Source: Enterobacter sp. 638
Lineage (GTDB): Bacteria; Pseudomonadota; Gammaproteobacteria; Enterobacterales; Enterobacteriaceae
Length of the DNA stretch: 64,000 bases
Reading direction: 5' to 3'
Assembly (NCBI RefSeq): GCF_000016325.1
Contig: NC_009436.1
Coordinates: 2,108,001-2,172,000, forward strand
Shown here one piece after another: positions 56,436-64,000 of the stretch. The first letter of the stretch is position 1; each line of letters opens with the position of its first letter. The notes below the pieces were generated by a model. It was given only the letters and a program-made list of their open reading frames with translations. It searched no databases and was not told the DNA's origin. The position numbers and the translations under genes were made by a program.

Positions 56436-57508
56436 TGAGCCAGCCACTGACCTTAACGCTGGCGCGTAAAGCGCCGCGAATGACACAGCTGTTTGGCAGC
56501 CTGATTCTCGCCATTCTGCTGGTGCTGCCGTTTCTGGCGCTGCTACCCGAAAGCCATCCACTGGCCCTGTCCACCTGGATGCTGACGCTGGTCGGTAAAA
56601 TCCTCTGCTATGCCGTTGTCGCCGTGGCGCTCGATCTGGTCTGGGGCTACGCCGGAATGCTGTCGCTGGGCCACGGGATTTTCTTTGCCCTGGGTGGCTA
56701 CGCGATGGGCATGTATCTGATGCGTCAGGCGTCGGGCGAAGGATTACCGGCGTTTATGTCGTTCCTTTCCTGGAGTGAGCTGCCGTGGTTCTGGTGGGGA
56801 ACGCAGCATTTTGCCTGGGCGCTGGTGCTGATTGTGATGATCCCTGGCCTGCTGGCGCTGATTTTTGGCTGGTTTGCGTTTCGCTCAAAAATCAAAGGGG
56901 TCTATTTCTCGATCATGACCCAGGCGCTGACCTACGCAGGGATGCTGCTGTTCTTTCGTAATGAAACCGGATTTGGCGGGAACAACGGTTTTACCGGCTT
57001 TACCACGCTGCTGGGGTTCCCGGTGACGGCGACGACCACGCGGATTGCGCTGTTTCTGGCAACCGTCGCGCTGCTGGTTGCCTCGCTGGCTCTCGGATTC
57101 TGGCTGGCGAAAAGCAAATTTGGCCGCATTCTTACCGCCGTGCGCGACGCGGAAAACCGTCTGACATTTTGTGGCTACGACCCGCGCGGGTTCAAGCTGC
57201 TGGTCTGGACGCTGTCGGCGGTGCTGTGCGGATTGGCGGGGGCGCTGTATGTCCCGCAGGTCGGCATTATTAACCCGGGTGAAATGTCACCAACCAACTC
57301 TATTGAGGCTGCGATTTGGGTGGCACTCGGCGGGCGCGGAACGTTAGTCGGGCCGGTGATTGGCGCGGCGCTGGTCAACGGCGCGAAAAGTTATTTTACC
57401 GTCGCCATGCCGGAATACTGGCAGCTGTTTCTGGGCGGGATTTTCATCGCTGTCACGCTGTTTTTACCCCGCGGCGTCTATGGGCTATTTCGTAAGGGAG
57501 AGAAATAA
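56435..57508 (+). CDS. urtC: urea ABC transporter permease UrtC
   Basis: 357 residues with about nine membrane helices of the LivM family (AVVAVALDLVWGYAGMLSLGHGIFFALGGYAMGMYL, then the GNNGFTGFTTLLGFP and AVRDAENRLTFCGYDP segments). It should pair with UrtB in the inner membrane as the channel half. It overlaps both neighbours by one base. Confidence 0.95.
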   Translation: MSQPLTLTLARKAPRMTQLFGSLILAILLVLPFLALLPESHPLALSTWMLTLVGKILCYAVVAVALDLVWGYAGMLSLGHGIFFALGGYAMGMYLMRQASGEGLPAFMSFLSWSELPWFWWGTQHFAWALVLIVMIPGLLALIFGWFAFRSKIKGVYFSIMTQALTYAGMLLFFRNETGFGGNNGFTGFTTLLGFPVTATTTRIALFLATVALLVASLALGFWLAKSKFGRILTAVRDAENRLTFCGYDPRGFKLLVWTLSAVLCGLAGALYVPQVGIINPGEMSPTNSIEAAIWVALGGRGTLVGPVIGAALVNGAKSYFTVAMPEYWQLFLGGIFIAVTLFLPRGVYGLFRKGEK

Positions 57509-58305
57509 TGCAGCCAGCCGAAGGCCTTTTTACGCGCCAGCTACCGGGCGACCGTTTTCGTGAGCAAACCGATCCGGTGCTCCAGCTTGAGTCGATAAAC
57601 GTCAATTTTGACGGTTTCCAGGCGTTAACCGATCTGTCGCTGAACATCGGCGTGGGGGAATTACGCTGCGTGATTGGCCCGAACGGTGCCGGAAAAACCA
57701 CGCTGATGGACGTGATCACCGGTAAAACGCGCCCGCAAAGTGGACGGGCGATTTACGATCAGTCGATTGATTTAACCGGACTCGATCCCGCCGCCATCGC
57801 GCGACAGGGCATCGGGCGTAAGTTCCAGAAACCCACGGTATTTGAAGCGCTGACGGTGTGGGAAAACCTTGAGCTGGCCATGAAGGGCGACAAATCCGTG
57901 TGGGCCAGCCTGCGCGCCAGGCTCACGTCAGAGCAGAGCGACCGCATCAATGAAATGCTCACGCTGCTGCGCCTGAGCGCCGAGCGGGATCGCAGCGCAG
58001 GTTTACTGTCTCACGGGCAAAAACAGTTTCTGGAAATCGGCATGCTGCTGGTGCAGGACCCACATTTACTGTTACTCGATGAGCCAGCCGCAGGAATGAC
58101 GGACGCCGAAACGGAGTATTCGGCAGAACTTTTTCGCACCCTGGCGGGCAAACATTCGCTGATGGTGGTGGAACACGATATGGGATTTGTTGAAACCATC
58201 GCCGATCACGTCACCGTTCTGCATCAGGGACGCGTGCTGGCGGAGGGATCGTTGCGTGAAGTGCAAGCCAACGAACAGGTTATCGAAGTTTATCTGGGAC
58301 GTTAA
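57508..58305 (+). CDS. urtD: urea ABC transporter ATPase UrtD
   Basis: 265 residues of the LivG-type ATPase family. Walker A GPNGAGKTT, the signature LLSHGQKQFLEIGML, Walker B LLLLDEPAAGM and the His switch VVEHDMGF are intact. An N-terminal tail of about 25 residues (AEGLFTRQLPGDRFREQ) precedes the ABC core, as in other UrtD. UrtD and UrtE should form the nucleotide-binding dimer. The start ATG overlaps the urtC stop by one base. Confidence 0.95.
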   Translation: MQPAEGLFTRQLPGDRFREQTDPVLQLESINVNFDGFQALTDLSLNIGVGELRCVIGPNGAGKTTLMDVITGKTRPQSGRAIYDQSIDLTGLDPAAIARQGIGRKFQKPTVFEALTVWENLELAMKGDKSVWASLRARLTSEQSDRINEMLTLLRLSAERDRSAGLLSHGQKQFLEIGMLLVQDPHLLLLDEPAAGMTDAETEYSAELFRTLAGKHSLMVVEHDMGFVETIADHVTVLHQGRVLAEGSLREVQANEQVIEVYLGR

Positions 58306-58314
58306 GGAGCGGGA

Positions 58315-59013
58315 ATGCTACAGGTTAACGAACTGAATCAGTATTACAGCGGCAGCCATATTTTGCGGGGCGTGAGCTTTGATGCCCCAAACGGTGAGGT
58401 GACGTGTCTGCTGGGGCGCAACGGCGTAGGGAAAACGACGCTGTTAAAATGCCTGATGGGACTGGTGCCTGCGCGCAGTGGCGAAATTATCTGGCAGGGC
58501 AAAAAAATCACGCACGCTAAACCGCATCATCGGGTGCAGTCCGGTGTGGCGTATGTGCCGCAGGGGCGCGAGATTTTCCCGCGTCTGACGGTCGAAGAAA
58601 ATCTGCTATTGGGGCTGTCGCGCTTTCCGGCGCGTGAGGCGAAAAGCGTGCCGGACGATATCTGGCAGCTGTTTCCGGTTTTAAAAGAGATGAAGCACCG
58701 GCGAGGCGGCGATCTTTCGGGTGGGCAACAGCAACAGCTGGCGATTGGTCGCGCGCTGGCGAGCCGTCCGCAGCTGTTGATTCTGGATGAGCCCACGGAA
58801 GGGATTCAGCCCTCGGTGATAAAAGAGATTGGTGTCGTTATCCGCCAACTCGCCAGCCGGGGGGATATGGCGATTCTGCTGGTGGAACAATTTTATGATT
58901 TTGCTGCGGACCTGGCGGATAACTATTTGCTTATGTCGCGTGGGAGCATTATTCAGCGTGGGCGCGGCGAAGATATGGAACAAGAGGGCGTTCGCGGGTT
59001 AGTTGCAATCTAG
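58315..59013 (+). CDS. urtE: urea ABC transporter ATPase UrtE
   Basis: 232 residues of the LivF-type ATPase family. Walker A GRNGVGKTT, signature LSGGQQQQLAIGRALA, Walker B LLILDEPTEGIQPS and VEQFYDF are all in place. AAGGAG precedes the ATG. It is the last gene of urtABCDE; no terminator is clear before the Zur box at 59032. The transporter is complete from binding protein to both ATPases. Confidence 0.95.
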   Translation: MLQVNELNQYYSGSHILRGVSFDAPNGEVTCLLGRNGVGKTTLLKCLMGLVPARSGEIIWQGKKITHAKPHHRVQSGVAYVPQGREIFPRLTVEENLLLGLSRFPAREAKSVPDDIWQLFPVLKEMKHRRGGDLSGGQQQQLAIGRALASRPQLLILDEPTEGIQPSVIKEIGVVIRQLASRGDMAILLVEQFYDFAADLADNYLLMSRGSIIQRGRGEDMEQEGVRGLVAI

Positions 59014-59031
59014 GAATGATTGTTTTGTGAT

Positions 59032-59048
59032 ATGTTATACTATAACAT
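59032..59048 (+). promoter_or_regulatory. Zur box of zinT
   Basis: ATGTTATA-C-TATAACAT is a perfect 17-base palindrome and matches the enterobacterial Zur consensus core (ATGTTATANTATAACAT). It lies 33 bases before the zinT start, so zinc-loaded Zur should repress. Confidence 0.9.
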
Positions 59049-59081
59049 CCTCGTTTTCTTAAACGGAATGAGGATCTTATT

Positions 59082-59723
59082 GTGGCTGCACATCTTGGAA
59101 AATTTGCAATGACGCTGGGGGCGCTGCTGGTGAGTGGTCAACTGTTTGCCCATTCGCACGGGCATCAGATGACCGAAGCGGAAGAGAAAGCCGCGAACGG
59201 TGTTTTTGAGGACAAAGACGTCAAAGACCGCACATTATCCGACTGGGACGGCGTCTGGCAGTCGGTTTATCCTTTCCTGCTTGATGGTTCACTGGATCCG
59301 GTTTTCAAAAAGAAAGCGGAAAAAGATCCCAGCAAAACATTTGCGCAGCTTAAAGCGTATTACCGCAAGGGATACGCCACGGATGTGGAAACCATTGGTA
59401 TTGAAAATAATACGATGGAGTTCCATACCGGTAAAACGGTGGCAAGCTGCCGCTACGATTACAGCGGGTATAAGATTCTGACGTACGCATCAGGCAAAAA
59501 AGGCGTGCGGTATCTGTTTGAATGTAAAGACGCCGGGTCTAAAGCACCAAAATTTGTGCAGTTCAGCGACCACACAATAGGCCCGCGCCAGTCCGCGCAC
59601 TTCCATCTGTTTATGGGCAACACCTCGCACGAGGCCTTGCTCAAGGAGATGGATAACTGGCCGACGTATTACCCCAATGAGATGTATAAAAATCAGGTTG
59701 TGGACGAAATGCTGCACCACTAA
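59082..59723 (+). CDS. zinT: zinc-binding periplasmic protein ZinT (YodA)
   Basis: 213 residues. The signal peptide ([19 protein letters not shown]) is followed by a His-rich N-terminal stretch (HSHGHQ) and a lipocalin-like domain with [16 protein letters not shown] and [14 protein letters not shown]. The HFHLFMG motif near the end supplies zinc-binding His. The start codon is GTG, preceded by TGAGGA. A perfect Zur box upstream fits its role of supplying zinc to the ZnuABC importer in zinc starvation. Confidence 0.95.
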   Translation: MAAHLGKFAMTLGALLVSGQLFAHSHGHQMTEAEEKAANGVFEDKDVKDRTLSDWDGVWQSVYPFLLDGSLDPVFKKKAEKDPSKTFAQLKAYYRKGYATDVETIGIENNTMEFHTGKTVASCRYDYSGYKILTYASGKKGVRYLFECKDAGSKAPKFVQFSDHTIGPRQSAHFHLFMGNTSHEALLKEMDNWPTYYPNEMYKNQVVDEMLHH

Positions 59724-59731
59724 AGACAAAC

Positions 59732-59759
59732 AAGGCGAGAAATTCTCGCCTTTGTTTTA
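59732..59759. terminator. terminator of zinT, near the ydeE end
   Basis: AAGGCGAGA (59732-59740) pairs perfectly with TCTCGCCTT (59744-59752) around AAT. The plus-strand tail TGTTTTAC is T-rich. It lies 8 bases past the zinT stop and close to the convergent ydeE stop, so it may serve both. Confidence 0.82.
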
Positions 59760-60950
59760 CGCAGTTTTCGGCTCTTCCTGCCATGTTTTCACGCTCATTC
59801 CACGCAAAATCATCAGCCATGCAATCACAATCGCTGCCATCATCACCGCAAATAATGACCAGTGCGGCAGATGGGTCAGAATAATACCGGTGATCATCGG
59901 GTTCGCCGCAGCACCAAGCCACCCCAGCGCTTGCGCGGAAAAATAGCTGGCTTTCATGCCCGGCGGGGCGATGTTATCGATCAGCATGTATTCGCCCGGT
60001 GCATAGATAATTTCCCCCACGGTAAAGACCGCTGCCGCTATCCCCCAGTAGATCAAGTTGCTGCCGGAGAACATAAATCCGCCCAGACCCAGGACAAAAA
60101 ACAGTGTGCCGAGTGCCATCAAAGGGCGAATATTGCTGGCCGTGATTCTGCGTCCAATGAGGTATTGCAGCGATACCACGACCGCGGCATTCACCGGGAG
60201 TACTACTGCAACCACCTTTTGGGCGAAATCGCTGTCGTAATCTGCCGCGAGAACGTACTGGGAAATACAGCTGGCAAACGACCCGCCGACGTACGACGCC
60301 AGAAGCCCAGACAGGGTATACCAGAACAACGCTTTATCACGCAGGAGTACCGAAGGCTGCCACGGCACAGGGGCGTGTTCGGCGTCGGCAGCCACGCTTT
60401 TCTGCACATAAAATTGAATGAATACCAGCGGCAGCGCGGCGCAGAAAGCCGCCAGCCAGAACGGCAATTGCAGGCTGTACATCACCAGCAAGGTGCCTAT
60501 TGGCGGGCCAATCGTCCAGCCAATATTCAGGAAACTGTAGTTGAGCGAAAATACGCGCGCTTTCTCGGACGATGTGAGCACATCCGAGAACCAGGCTTTC
60601 AGCACCGTGGAGAACACGGAATAGGCGCAGTTGATCAGGGCAAAGAACACGACCACCAGCGTGACGTTATCCACCAGCGGAATGGCCACAAACCCGGCGA
60701 TAAAGGCCAGAATCGATATCAGCATGTAGCGTTTTTTATCAAACTTATCCGCAAGGATGCCAAACCCCATGCTGAAAACCACGCCAATCGTCAGCGCGAT
60801 CGTCAGGGCATAGCCAATATTCTCGACGCTCATGTTGTAAACACGGGTGAGATAGATGGTCATAAACGGGAGCGTCGCACCACGACCGATTGTTAATAAT
60901 AATGACGACGCCAGCAGCGCTGCGGTTGAGCGCCTGAGAGATGGTTTCAT
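59757..60950 (-). CDS. ydeE: MFS transporter YdeE
   Basis: 397 residues and 12 membrane helices. It matches E. coli YdeE strongly (LRRSTAALLASSLLLTIGRGATLPFMTIYLTRVYNMS, GILADKFDKKRYMLIS). E. coli YdeE exports dipeptides and is reported to help arabinose efflux. The start is at MKPSLRRS with AGGA before it; a longer reading adds five residues. It diverges from eamA across about 190 bases and is convergent with zinT. Confidence 0.93.
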   Translation of the reverse strand: MKPSLRRSTAALLASSLLLTIGRGATLPFMTIYLTRVYNMSVENIGYALTIALTIGVVFSMGFGILADKFDKKRYMLISILAFIAGFVAIPLVDNVTLVVVFFALINCAYSVFSTVLKAWFSDVLTSSEKARVFSLNYSFLNIGWTIGPPIGTLLVMYSLQLPFWLAAFCAALPLVFIQFYVQKSVAADAEHAPVPWQPSVLLRDKALFWYTLSGLLASYVGGSFASCISQYVLAADYDSDFAQKVVAVVLPVNAAVVVSLQYLIGRRITASNIRPLMALGTLFFVLGLGGFMFSGSNLIYWGIAAAVFTVGEIIYAPGEYMLIDNIAPPGMKASYFSAQALGWLGAAANPMITGIILTHLPHWSLFAVMMAAIVIAWLMILRGMSVKTWQEEPKTA

Positions 60951-61141
60951 AATCCTGCCCGACAAATGCTTACATTTTTTTGTTGTGTTTTATCAGGAGT
61001 ATCACGACATAAGGGGCTTGTATAGCACCTAATTTATCCCTAAGTGCTTCGCCTGGCTGCCAGAATTAATGATCTTTTCCTGACGGGCTTTTTTCGTTAC
61101 CTTGAATCTGTTTACAAAAATTTAATAATTAGAGGCGATGT

Positions 61142-62041
61142 ATGACGCGTAAAGACGGGCTGCTGGCGTTGCTGGTGGTCGTGGTATGGGGCCTGAATTT
61201 TGTGGTCATTAAGGTAGGGCTGCATAATATGCCTCCGCTGATGCTGGCCGGTTTACGCTTTTTGCTGGTTGCGGTGCCTGCGTTATTTTTCGTTGCGCGT
61301 CCTAAAATCCCGTTTCGCCTGCTGCTCGGGTACGGTCTCACCATCAGCTTTGGTCAGTTCGCCTTTCTGTTTTGCGCCATTAAATTTGGCATGCCCGCGG
61401 GGCTTGCGTCGCTGGTTCTCCAGGCGCAGGCGTTTTTCACCATCATTCTGGGCGCGTTTGTCTTTGGTGAGCGTCTTCAGGGCAAGCAGCTGGCGGGGAT
61501 TACCATTGCGGTGTTTGGCGTGCTGATTCTGGCGGAGGCCAGCCTGAATGGACAACATGTGGCACTGCTGGGCTTTATGCTGACGCTGGCGGCGAGCTTA
61601 AGCTGGGCGTGCGGGAATATTTTCAACAAACTCATCATGCAGCATGATGCGCGACCGGCGGTGATGTCGCTGGTGGTCTGGAGCGCGCTGATTCCGGTTG
61701 TGCCCTTTATGATCGCCTCGCTGATTTTTGACGGCCCGGCGGTAATGCTCAAAAGTCTGGTTGAGATCGATCTTACGACGATTTTGTCGCTGGTCTATCT
61801 GGCGTTCGTCGCCACGATTGTGGGCTACGGGATCTGGGGCACTTTGCTTGGTCGCTACGAAACCTGGCGTGTTGCGCCGTTGTCATTGCTGGTTCCGGTT
61901 GTCGGACTGGCGAGTGCGGCTGTTCTGCTGGGTGAGAAACTGACGGTGCTACAGCTGCTGGGCGCAGCGCTGGTTATGGCAGGGTTGTATATCAACGTGT
62001 TTGGCTTGCGGTGGCGTCGTGCGACGCGAATCAGGGGATGA
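61142..62041 (+). CDS. eamA: O-acetylserine/cysteine exporter EamA (YdeD)
   Basis: 299 residues, the same length as E. coli EamA. It has about ten membrane helices in two EamA repeats and the conserved VVVVWGLNFVVIKVGLHNMPPLMLAGLRF. E. coli EamA exports O-acetylserine and cysteine. It lies between divergent ydeE and convergent marB as in E. coli. The stop codon overlaps the T tract of the marB terminator (62041-62066). Confidence 0.95.
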   Translation: MTRKDGLLALLVVVVWGLNFVVIKVGLHNMPPLMLAGLRFLLVAVPALFFVARPKIPFRLLLGYGLTISFGQFAFLFCAIKFGMPAGLASLVLQAQAFFTIILGAFVFGERLQGKQLAGITIAVFGVLILAEASLNGQHVALLGFMLTLAASLSWACGNIFNKLIMQHDARPAVMSLVVWSALIPVVPFMIASLIFDGPAVMLKSLVEIDLTTILSLVYLAFVATIVGYGIWGTLLGRYETWRVAPLSLLVPVVGLASAAVLLGEKLTVLQLLGAALVMAGLYINVFGLRWRRATRIRG

Positions 62042-62066
62042 AAAAAAGCCCTGCGCAAAGCAGGGC
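62041..62066 (-). terminator. Rho-independent terminator of marRAB
   Basis: On the minus strand the perfect stem GCCCTGC / GCAGGGC (loop TTTGC) is followed by seven T. The T tract overlaps the eamA stop on the other strand. Confidence 0.9.
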
Positions 62067-62081
62067 CAATACGAATTAACG

Positions 62082-62294
62082 TTAGCGCTGATTGTAATAC
62101 GGCACGCCTAATTCGTCGGATTTGTCGCTGCCCGCACCCATATGATTAAAATCAAAAGGCGATTGTTCGTGTGCGGTTGGCAGAACGATCGCGGTGCGAC
62201 TGTTCTGCTGGTTAGCGTGAGTGGTTTGCTCCGCAAAAGTCTGGCCGGAGACCAGCACCAGTAAGGTGAGGGCGGCGGAGGCGATAGTTTTCAT
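62082..62294 (-). CDS. marB: multiple antibiotic resistance protein MarB
   Basis: 70 residues with a signal peptide (SAALTLLVLVSGQTFA) and a small mature part ending GVPYYNQR, matching E. coli MarB. In E. coli it lowers marA expression by an unknown route. GAGGAAA lies before the ATG. It is normally close behind marA, but here a gap of 176 bases is present, filled by the segment at 62317-62457. It may therefore be less tightly coupled to marRA. Confidence 0.93.
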   Translation of the reverse strand: MKTIASAALTLLVLVSGQTFAEQTTHANQQNSRTAIVLPTAHEQSPFDFNHMGAGSDKSDELGVPYYNQR

Positions 62295-62316
62295 GGTTTC
62301 CTCGGTTACGTCTTAG

Positions 62317-62457
62317 CGCCTGGCTCATTAGGCTATTTCATTGGCCATTTGGACCCGGGCTGTGCTCATCTTCCTCGCGTACTCTGTGTACGCTCCGATT
62401 ATTGCACGCTGTCAGGTCAAAACTGTCGGCAACAAAATACGCCTAATGGAACAGGCC
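62317..62457. repeat. 141-bp segment with terminal inverted repeats in the marA-marB gap
   Basis: The ends CGCCTGGCTCATTAGGC (62317-62333) and GCCTAATGGAACAGGCC (62441-62457) are inverted repeats matching at 13 of 17 positions. Inside is a perfect hairpin, GCGTAC-TCTGT-GTACGC (62378-62394). No ORF fills it. Size and structure resemble a miniature mobile or palindromic element. Confidence 0.6.
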
Positions 62458-62470
62458 TTTATTCAGGCGA

Positions 62471-62854
62471 TTAGCAATGACAGTTCGTTAGCGGTAGCAG
62501 GTATCGGGACTCACCAGGCATACTGGTGATGCGATACTTATGCGGTGGCACGTCGAAATAGTTCTTGAACGTGCGGGTCAAGGTTTGTTGCGATTCAAAC
62601 CCATAGCGTTCTGCCAGATACAGGATCGGTTCGTTGCTCTCTTTCAGCTTCTGAGCAATTTCCGTCAGCTTGCGGCTGCGAATGTATTGACCTAATGAAT
62701 GACCGGTCTCTTTTTTGAACATCCGTTGCAGGTGCCATTTTGAGTAACCTGAACGCTCGGACACCTTTTCAAGTGAGAGCGGCGATTCCAGGTTATCTTC
62801 GATCCAGTCCAAAATGCTATGAATAGTGATGGCGTCATTATTGCGTCTGGACAT
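62471..62854 (-). CDS. marA: MarA transcriptional activator
   Basis: 127 residues from [14 protein letters not shown]. Two helix-turn-helix motifs ([25 protein letters not shown] and [33 protein letters not shown]) make up nearly the whole protein. MarA binds marboxes upstream of efflux and stress genes (acrAB, micF, and others). The start is chosen at the second ATG because AGAGG is 8 bases away and E. coli MarA starts there; ATGACG two codons earlier is too close. It follows marR by 18 bases in one operon. Confidence 0.96.
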   Translation of the reverse strand: MSRRNNDAITIHSILDWIEDNLESPLSLEKVSERSGYSKWHLQRMFKKETGHSLGQYIRSRKLTEIAQKLKESNEPILYLAERYGFESQQTLTRTFKNYFDVPPHKYRITSMPGESRYLLPLTNCHC

Positions 62855-62872
62855 CGTCATACCTCTTTCTGT

Positions 62873-63307
62873 TTACGGCAGGATTCTCTTGAGCAAATGC
62901 TCAAGCGTCAGCACTTCATCCGCCGTTAAGTTTTTTGTTAGTTCCTGATGCAGTGTTTGTCCTACTAGCTCATGACATTTTTCGCACACGGCCGCGCCTT
63001 CGCAGGTGAGTTGCACCAGCACGCCGCGCTTGTCATTTGGGTTCGGTCGTCTTTCAATCCATCCTTTGCAGACGAGGCGATCGAGCATGCGCGTGAGCGC
63101 GCCCAGATCCACCGAGAGCACCTTTTTCAGCTCAACAGGTGTGATACACACCTCGCAGCGAATGGAGCACAACACTTTGAACTGTGTCGCGGTGATATCC
63201 ATCGGAGACAGATAATCGTTGAGCAGGCGATCTTTTTTCTGGTTAACCATATGAATAAGACGGCCCAGTGGAATAATTTCGTTGAAGAGATCACTGGTGC
63301 TTTTCAC
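62873..63307 (-). CDS. marR: MarR repressor
   Basis: 144 residues from a GTG start, the same start codon and length as E. coli MarR. The winged helix is in PVELKKVLSVDLGALTRMLDRLVCKGWIERRPNPNDKRGV, and the conserved redox-related Cys near 80 is present (RLVCKG). It represses its own operon at marO, released by salicylate or oxidised Cys (copper). A longer reading of ten residues would run back into marO. Confidence 0.96.
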   Translation of the reverse strand: MKSTSDLFNEIIPLGRLIHMVNQKKDRLLNDYLSPMDITATQFKVLCSIRCEVCITPVELKKVLSVDLGALTRMLDRLVCKGWIERRPNPNDKRGVLVQLTCEGAAVCEKCHELVGQTLHQELTKNLTADEVLTLEHLLKRILP

Positions 63308-63310
63308 AAT

Positions 63311-63364
63311 GGTTGCCCTGGCAAGTAGTTTAATCACGGCAGATATTATTGCTCAGGCAAGTAT
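63311..63364 (-). promoter_or_regulatory. marO operator, MarR sites I and II
   Basis: Two MarR half-palindromic sites read on the minus strand: TACTTGCCTGAGCAATA (63348-63364) and CTACTTGCCAGGGCAACC (63311-63328). They match E. coli marO sites I and II, with site I in the promoter and site II just before the GTG. Confidence 0.88.
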
Positions 63365-63371
63365 AAGTCAA
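63343..63371 (-). promoter_or_regulatory. marRAB sigma-70 promoter
   Basis: On the minus strand -35 TTGACT (63366-63371) and -10 TAATAT (63343-63348) are 17 bases apart. It overlaps MarR site I, as in E. coli. Confidence 0.88.
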
Positions 63372-63386
63372 CCGAATGTATCCGCC

Positions 63387-63405
63387 GATGCCACGTTTTG
63401 CTAAA
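63387..63405 (-). promoter_or_regulatory. marbox of the mar promoter
   Basis: The plus strand reads GATGCCACGTTTTGCTAAA, matching the E. coli mar marbox, where MarA, SoxS and Rob activate the operon. It lies 16 bases upstream of the -35. Confidence 0.85.
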
Positions 63406-63541
63406 ACGTTTCTTGAACTTTTTTCTGTGTGTTTTAAATCATAAATATACCGATGGGTTATCCTTGCGCAGTGGAAAACACTGCTTACGTTGTGGTCGTG
63501 GCTGAATGGCGAATTTTCACCGTATAATTGGGGAGTGAATT

Positions 63542-63577
63542 ATGGATAAGGATAACGACGCGAAATGGTGGAATTAA
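63542..63577 (+). CDS. possible 11-codon leader ORF overlapping the marC start
   Basis: ATG at 63542 opens [11 protein letters not shown] and stop (63575-63577), overlapping marC (63565) in another frame. The Shine-Dalgarno GGGGAG (63530-63535) with 6-base spacing is far better than anything before marC itself. A TATAAT at 63523-63528 sits just upstream; if it is the -10, the mRNA would begin within the SD, which weakens the case. Two adjacent Trp codons are notable. Expression is inferred only. Confidence 0.35.
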   Translation: MDKDNDAKWWN

Positions 63578-64000
63578 TTCAGGCAATAGGTCTTGGGCTG
63601 GTGGTGTTGCTGCCGCTGGCGAACCCGTTAACGACTGTAGCGCTGTTTTTAGGTCTGGCGGGTAACATGAACAGTGCCGAACGTAATCATCAGGCGCTGA
63701 TGGCCTCGGTGTACGTTTTTATCATCATGATGGTGGCCTATTACGCCGGACAACTGGTGATGAACACGTTTGGTATTTCGATTCCGGGGCTGCGAATTGC
63801 CGGGGGGCTCATCGTCGCGTTTATCGGTTTTCGGATGCTGTTCCCGGCGCATAAAGCGCATGAATCGCCCGAAGCCAAAAGCAAGTCGGAAGAGCTGGAA
63901 GACGAACCATCGGCAAATATTGCGTTCGTCCCTTTAGCGATGCCGAGCACGGCAGGTCCAGGGACAATTGCGATGATCATCAGCTCCGCGTCGACGGTGC
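63565..64000 (+). CDS. marC: MarC family membrane protein, 5' part
   Basis: About 145 codons are visible before the window ends. The sequence starts [30 protein letters not shown] and continues through [18 protein letters not shown] to [18 protein letters not shown], matching E. coli MarC (formerly YdeB) closely. It is a six-helix inner-membrane protein of unknown function, which is not needed for Mar resistance. It is divergent from marRAB across 257 bases containing marO. The start is 12 bases after AAGGA, a long spacing. Confidence 0.93.
   Translation, partial: MVELIQAIGLGLVVLLPLANPLTTVALFLGLAGNMNSAERNHQALMASVYVFIIMMVAYYAGQLVMNTFGISIPGLRIAGGLIVAFIGFRMLFPAHKAHESPEAKSKSEELEDEPSANIAFVPLAMPSTAGPGTIAMIISSASTV

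Noticed and set aside
59862..60896. 344-codon plus-strand ORF inside ydeE
   Set aside because: Antisense shadow of an E. coli-conserved MFS gene; product is extremely charged and unlike any fold.

Overview
The window is chromosomal DNA from a member of the Enterobacteriaceae close to Enterobacter, Lelliottia or Leclercia. Most genes match Escherichia coli K-12 proteins at near-identical length and follow the order of the K-12 ydbL-to-marC segment: ynbE-ydbL, azoR, hrpA, ydcF, aldA, gapC, cybB, trg, ydcI, ydcJ, opgD, rimL, ydcK, tehA-tehB, ydcL, ydcO, sutR, rlhA, yncJ, then ydeE, eamA, marB-marA-marR and marC. The genus cannot be fixed from the sequence alone. There is no phage, IS transposase, CRISPR array, rRNA or tRNA. 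The window starts inside ynbE and ends inside marC.

Layout. 1-6901: end of the ydbH-ynbE-ydbL envelope operon, a membrane diguanylate cyclase, azoR and hrpA. 6902-11453: a repeat-rich spacer and a three-gene MFS/HlyD/NodT efflux operon. 11666-17042: ydcF, aldA, an esterase-like hydrolase, an intact gapC and cybB. 17216-26127: an SDR dehydrogenase with an MHS-type transporter, frmR-frmA, the chemoreceptor trg, a small TonB-C lipoprotein and a membrane PQQ dehydrogenase. 26412-32584: ydcI, ydcJ, a type-B carboxylesterase, a LysR regulator and an OmpC-family porin. 33087-44110: an aminotransferase with an orphan amino-acid binding protein, opgD, rimL, ydcK, tehAB, a PepT-like peptidase diverging from a DppA-like protein across an ERIC element, and ydcL. 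44153-50138: DMT transporter and AraC regulator, ydcO and sutR, rlhA, yncJ. 50139-59013: a spacer with an orphan terminator, an FtrA-like regulator facing a rhodanese, a MetE-C-like protein, and urtABCDE behind a clear sigma-54 promoter. 59032-64000: zinT under a Zur box, ydeE, eamA and the mar locus.

Accessory genes sit as small cassettes between conserved core genes and mostly serve nutrient acquisition: urea, peptides, amino acids, sugars or acids, and zinc. Several have readable control sites: FrmR and SutR operators, NtrC/sigma-54 sites, a Zur box, and marO with its marbox. Non-coding structure is rich: an ERIC element in the peptidase leader, two copies of a palindromic repeat whose stem is preserved by paired changes, two copies of a CTCTCCC/GGGAGAG palindrome, a 29-bp tandem repeat, and a 141-bp inverted-repeat-bounded segment between marA and marB. 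I see no defence system or other wholly new multi-gene system. The least explained items are the marA/marB insert, the orphan terminator near 50550, the overlapping leader ORF of marC, and the uncharacterised cassettes (SDR+MHS, aminotransferase+binding protein, FtrA/rhodanese/MetE-C).
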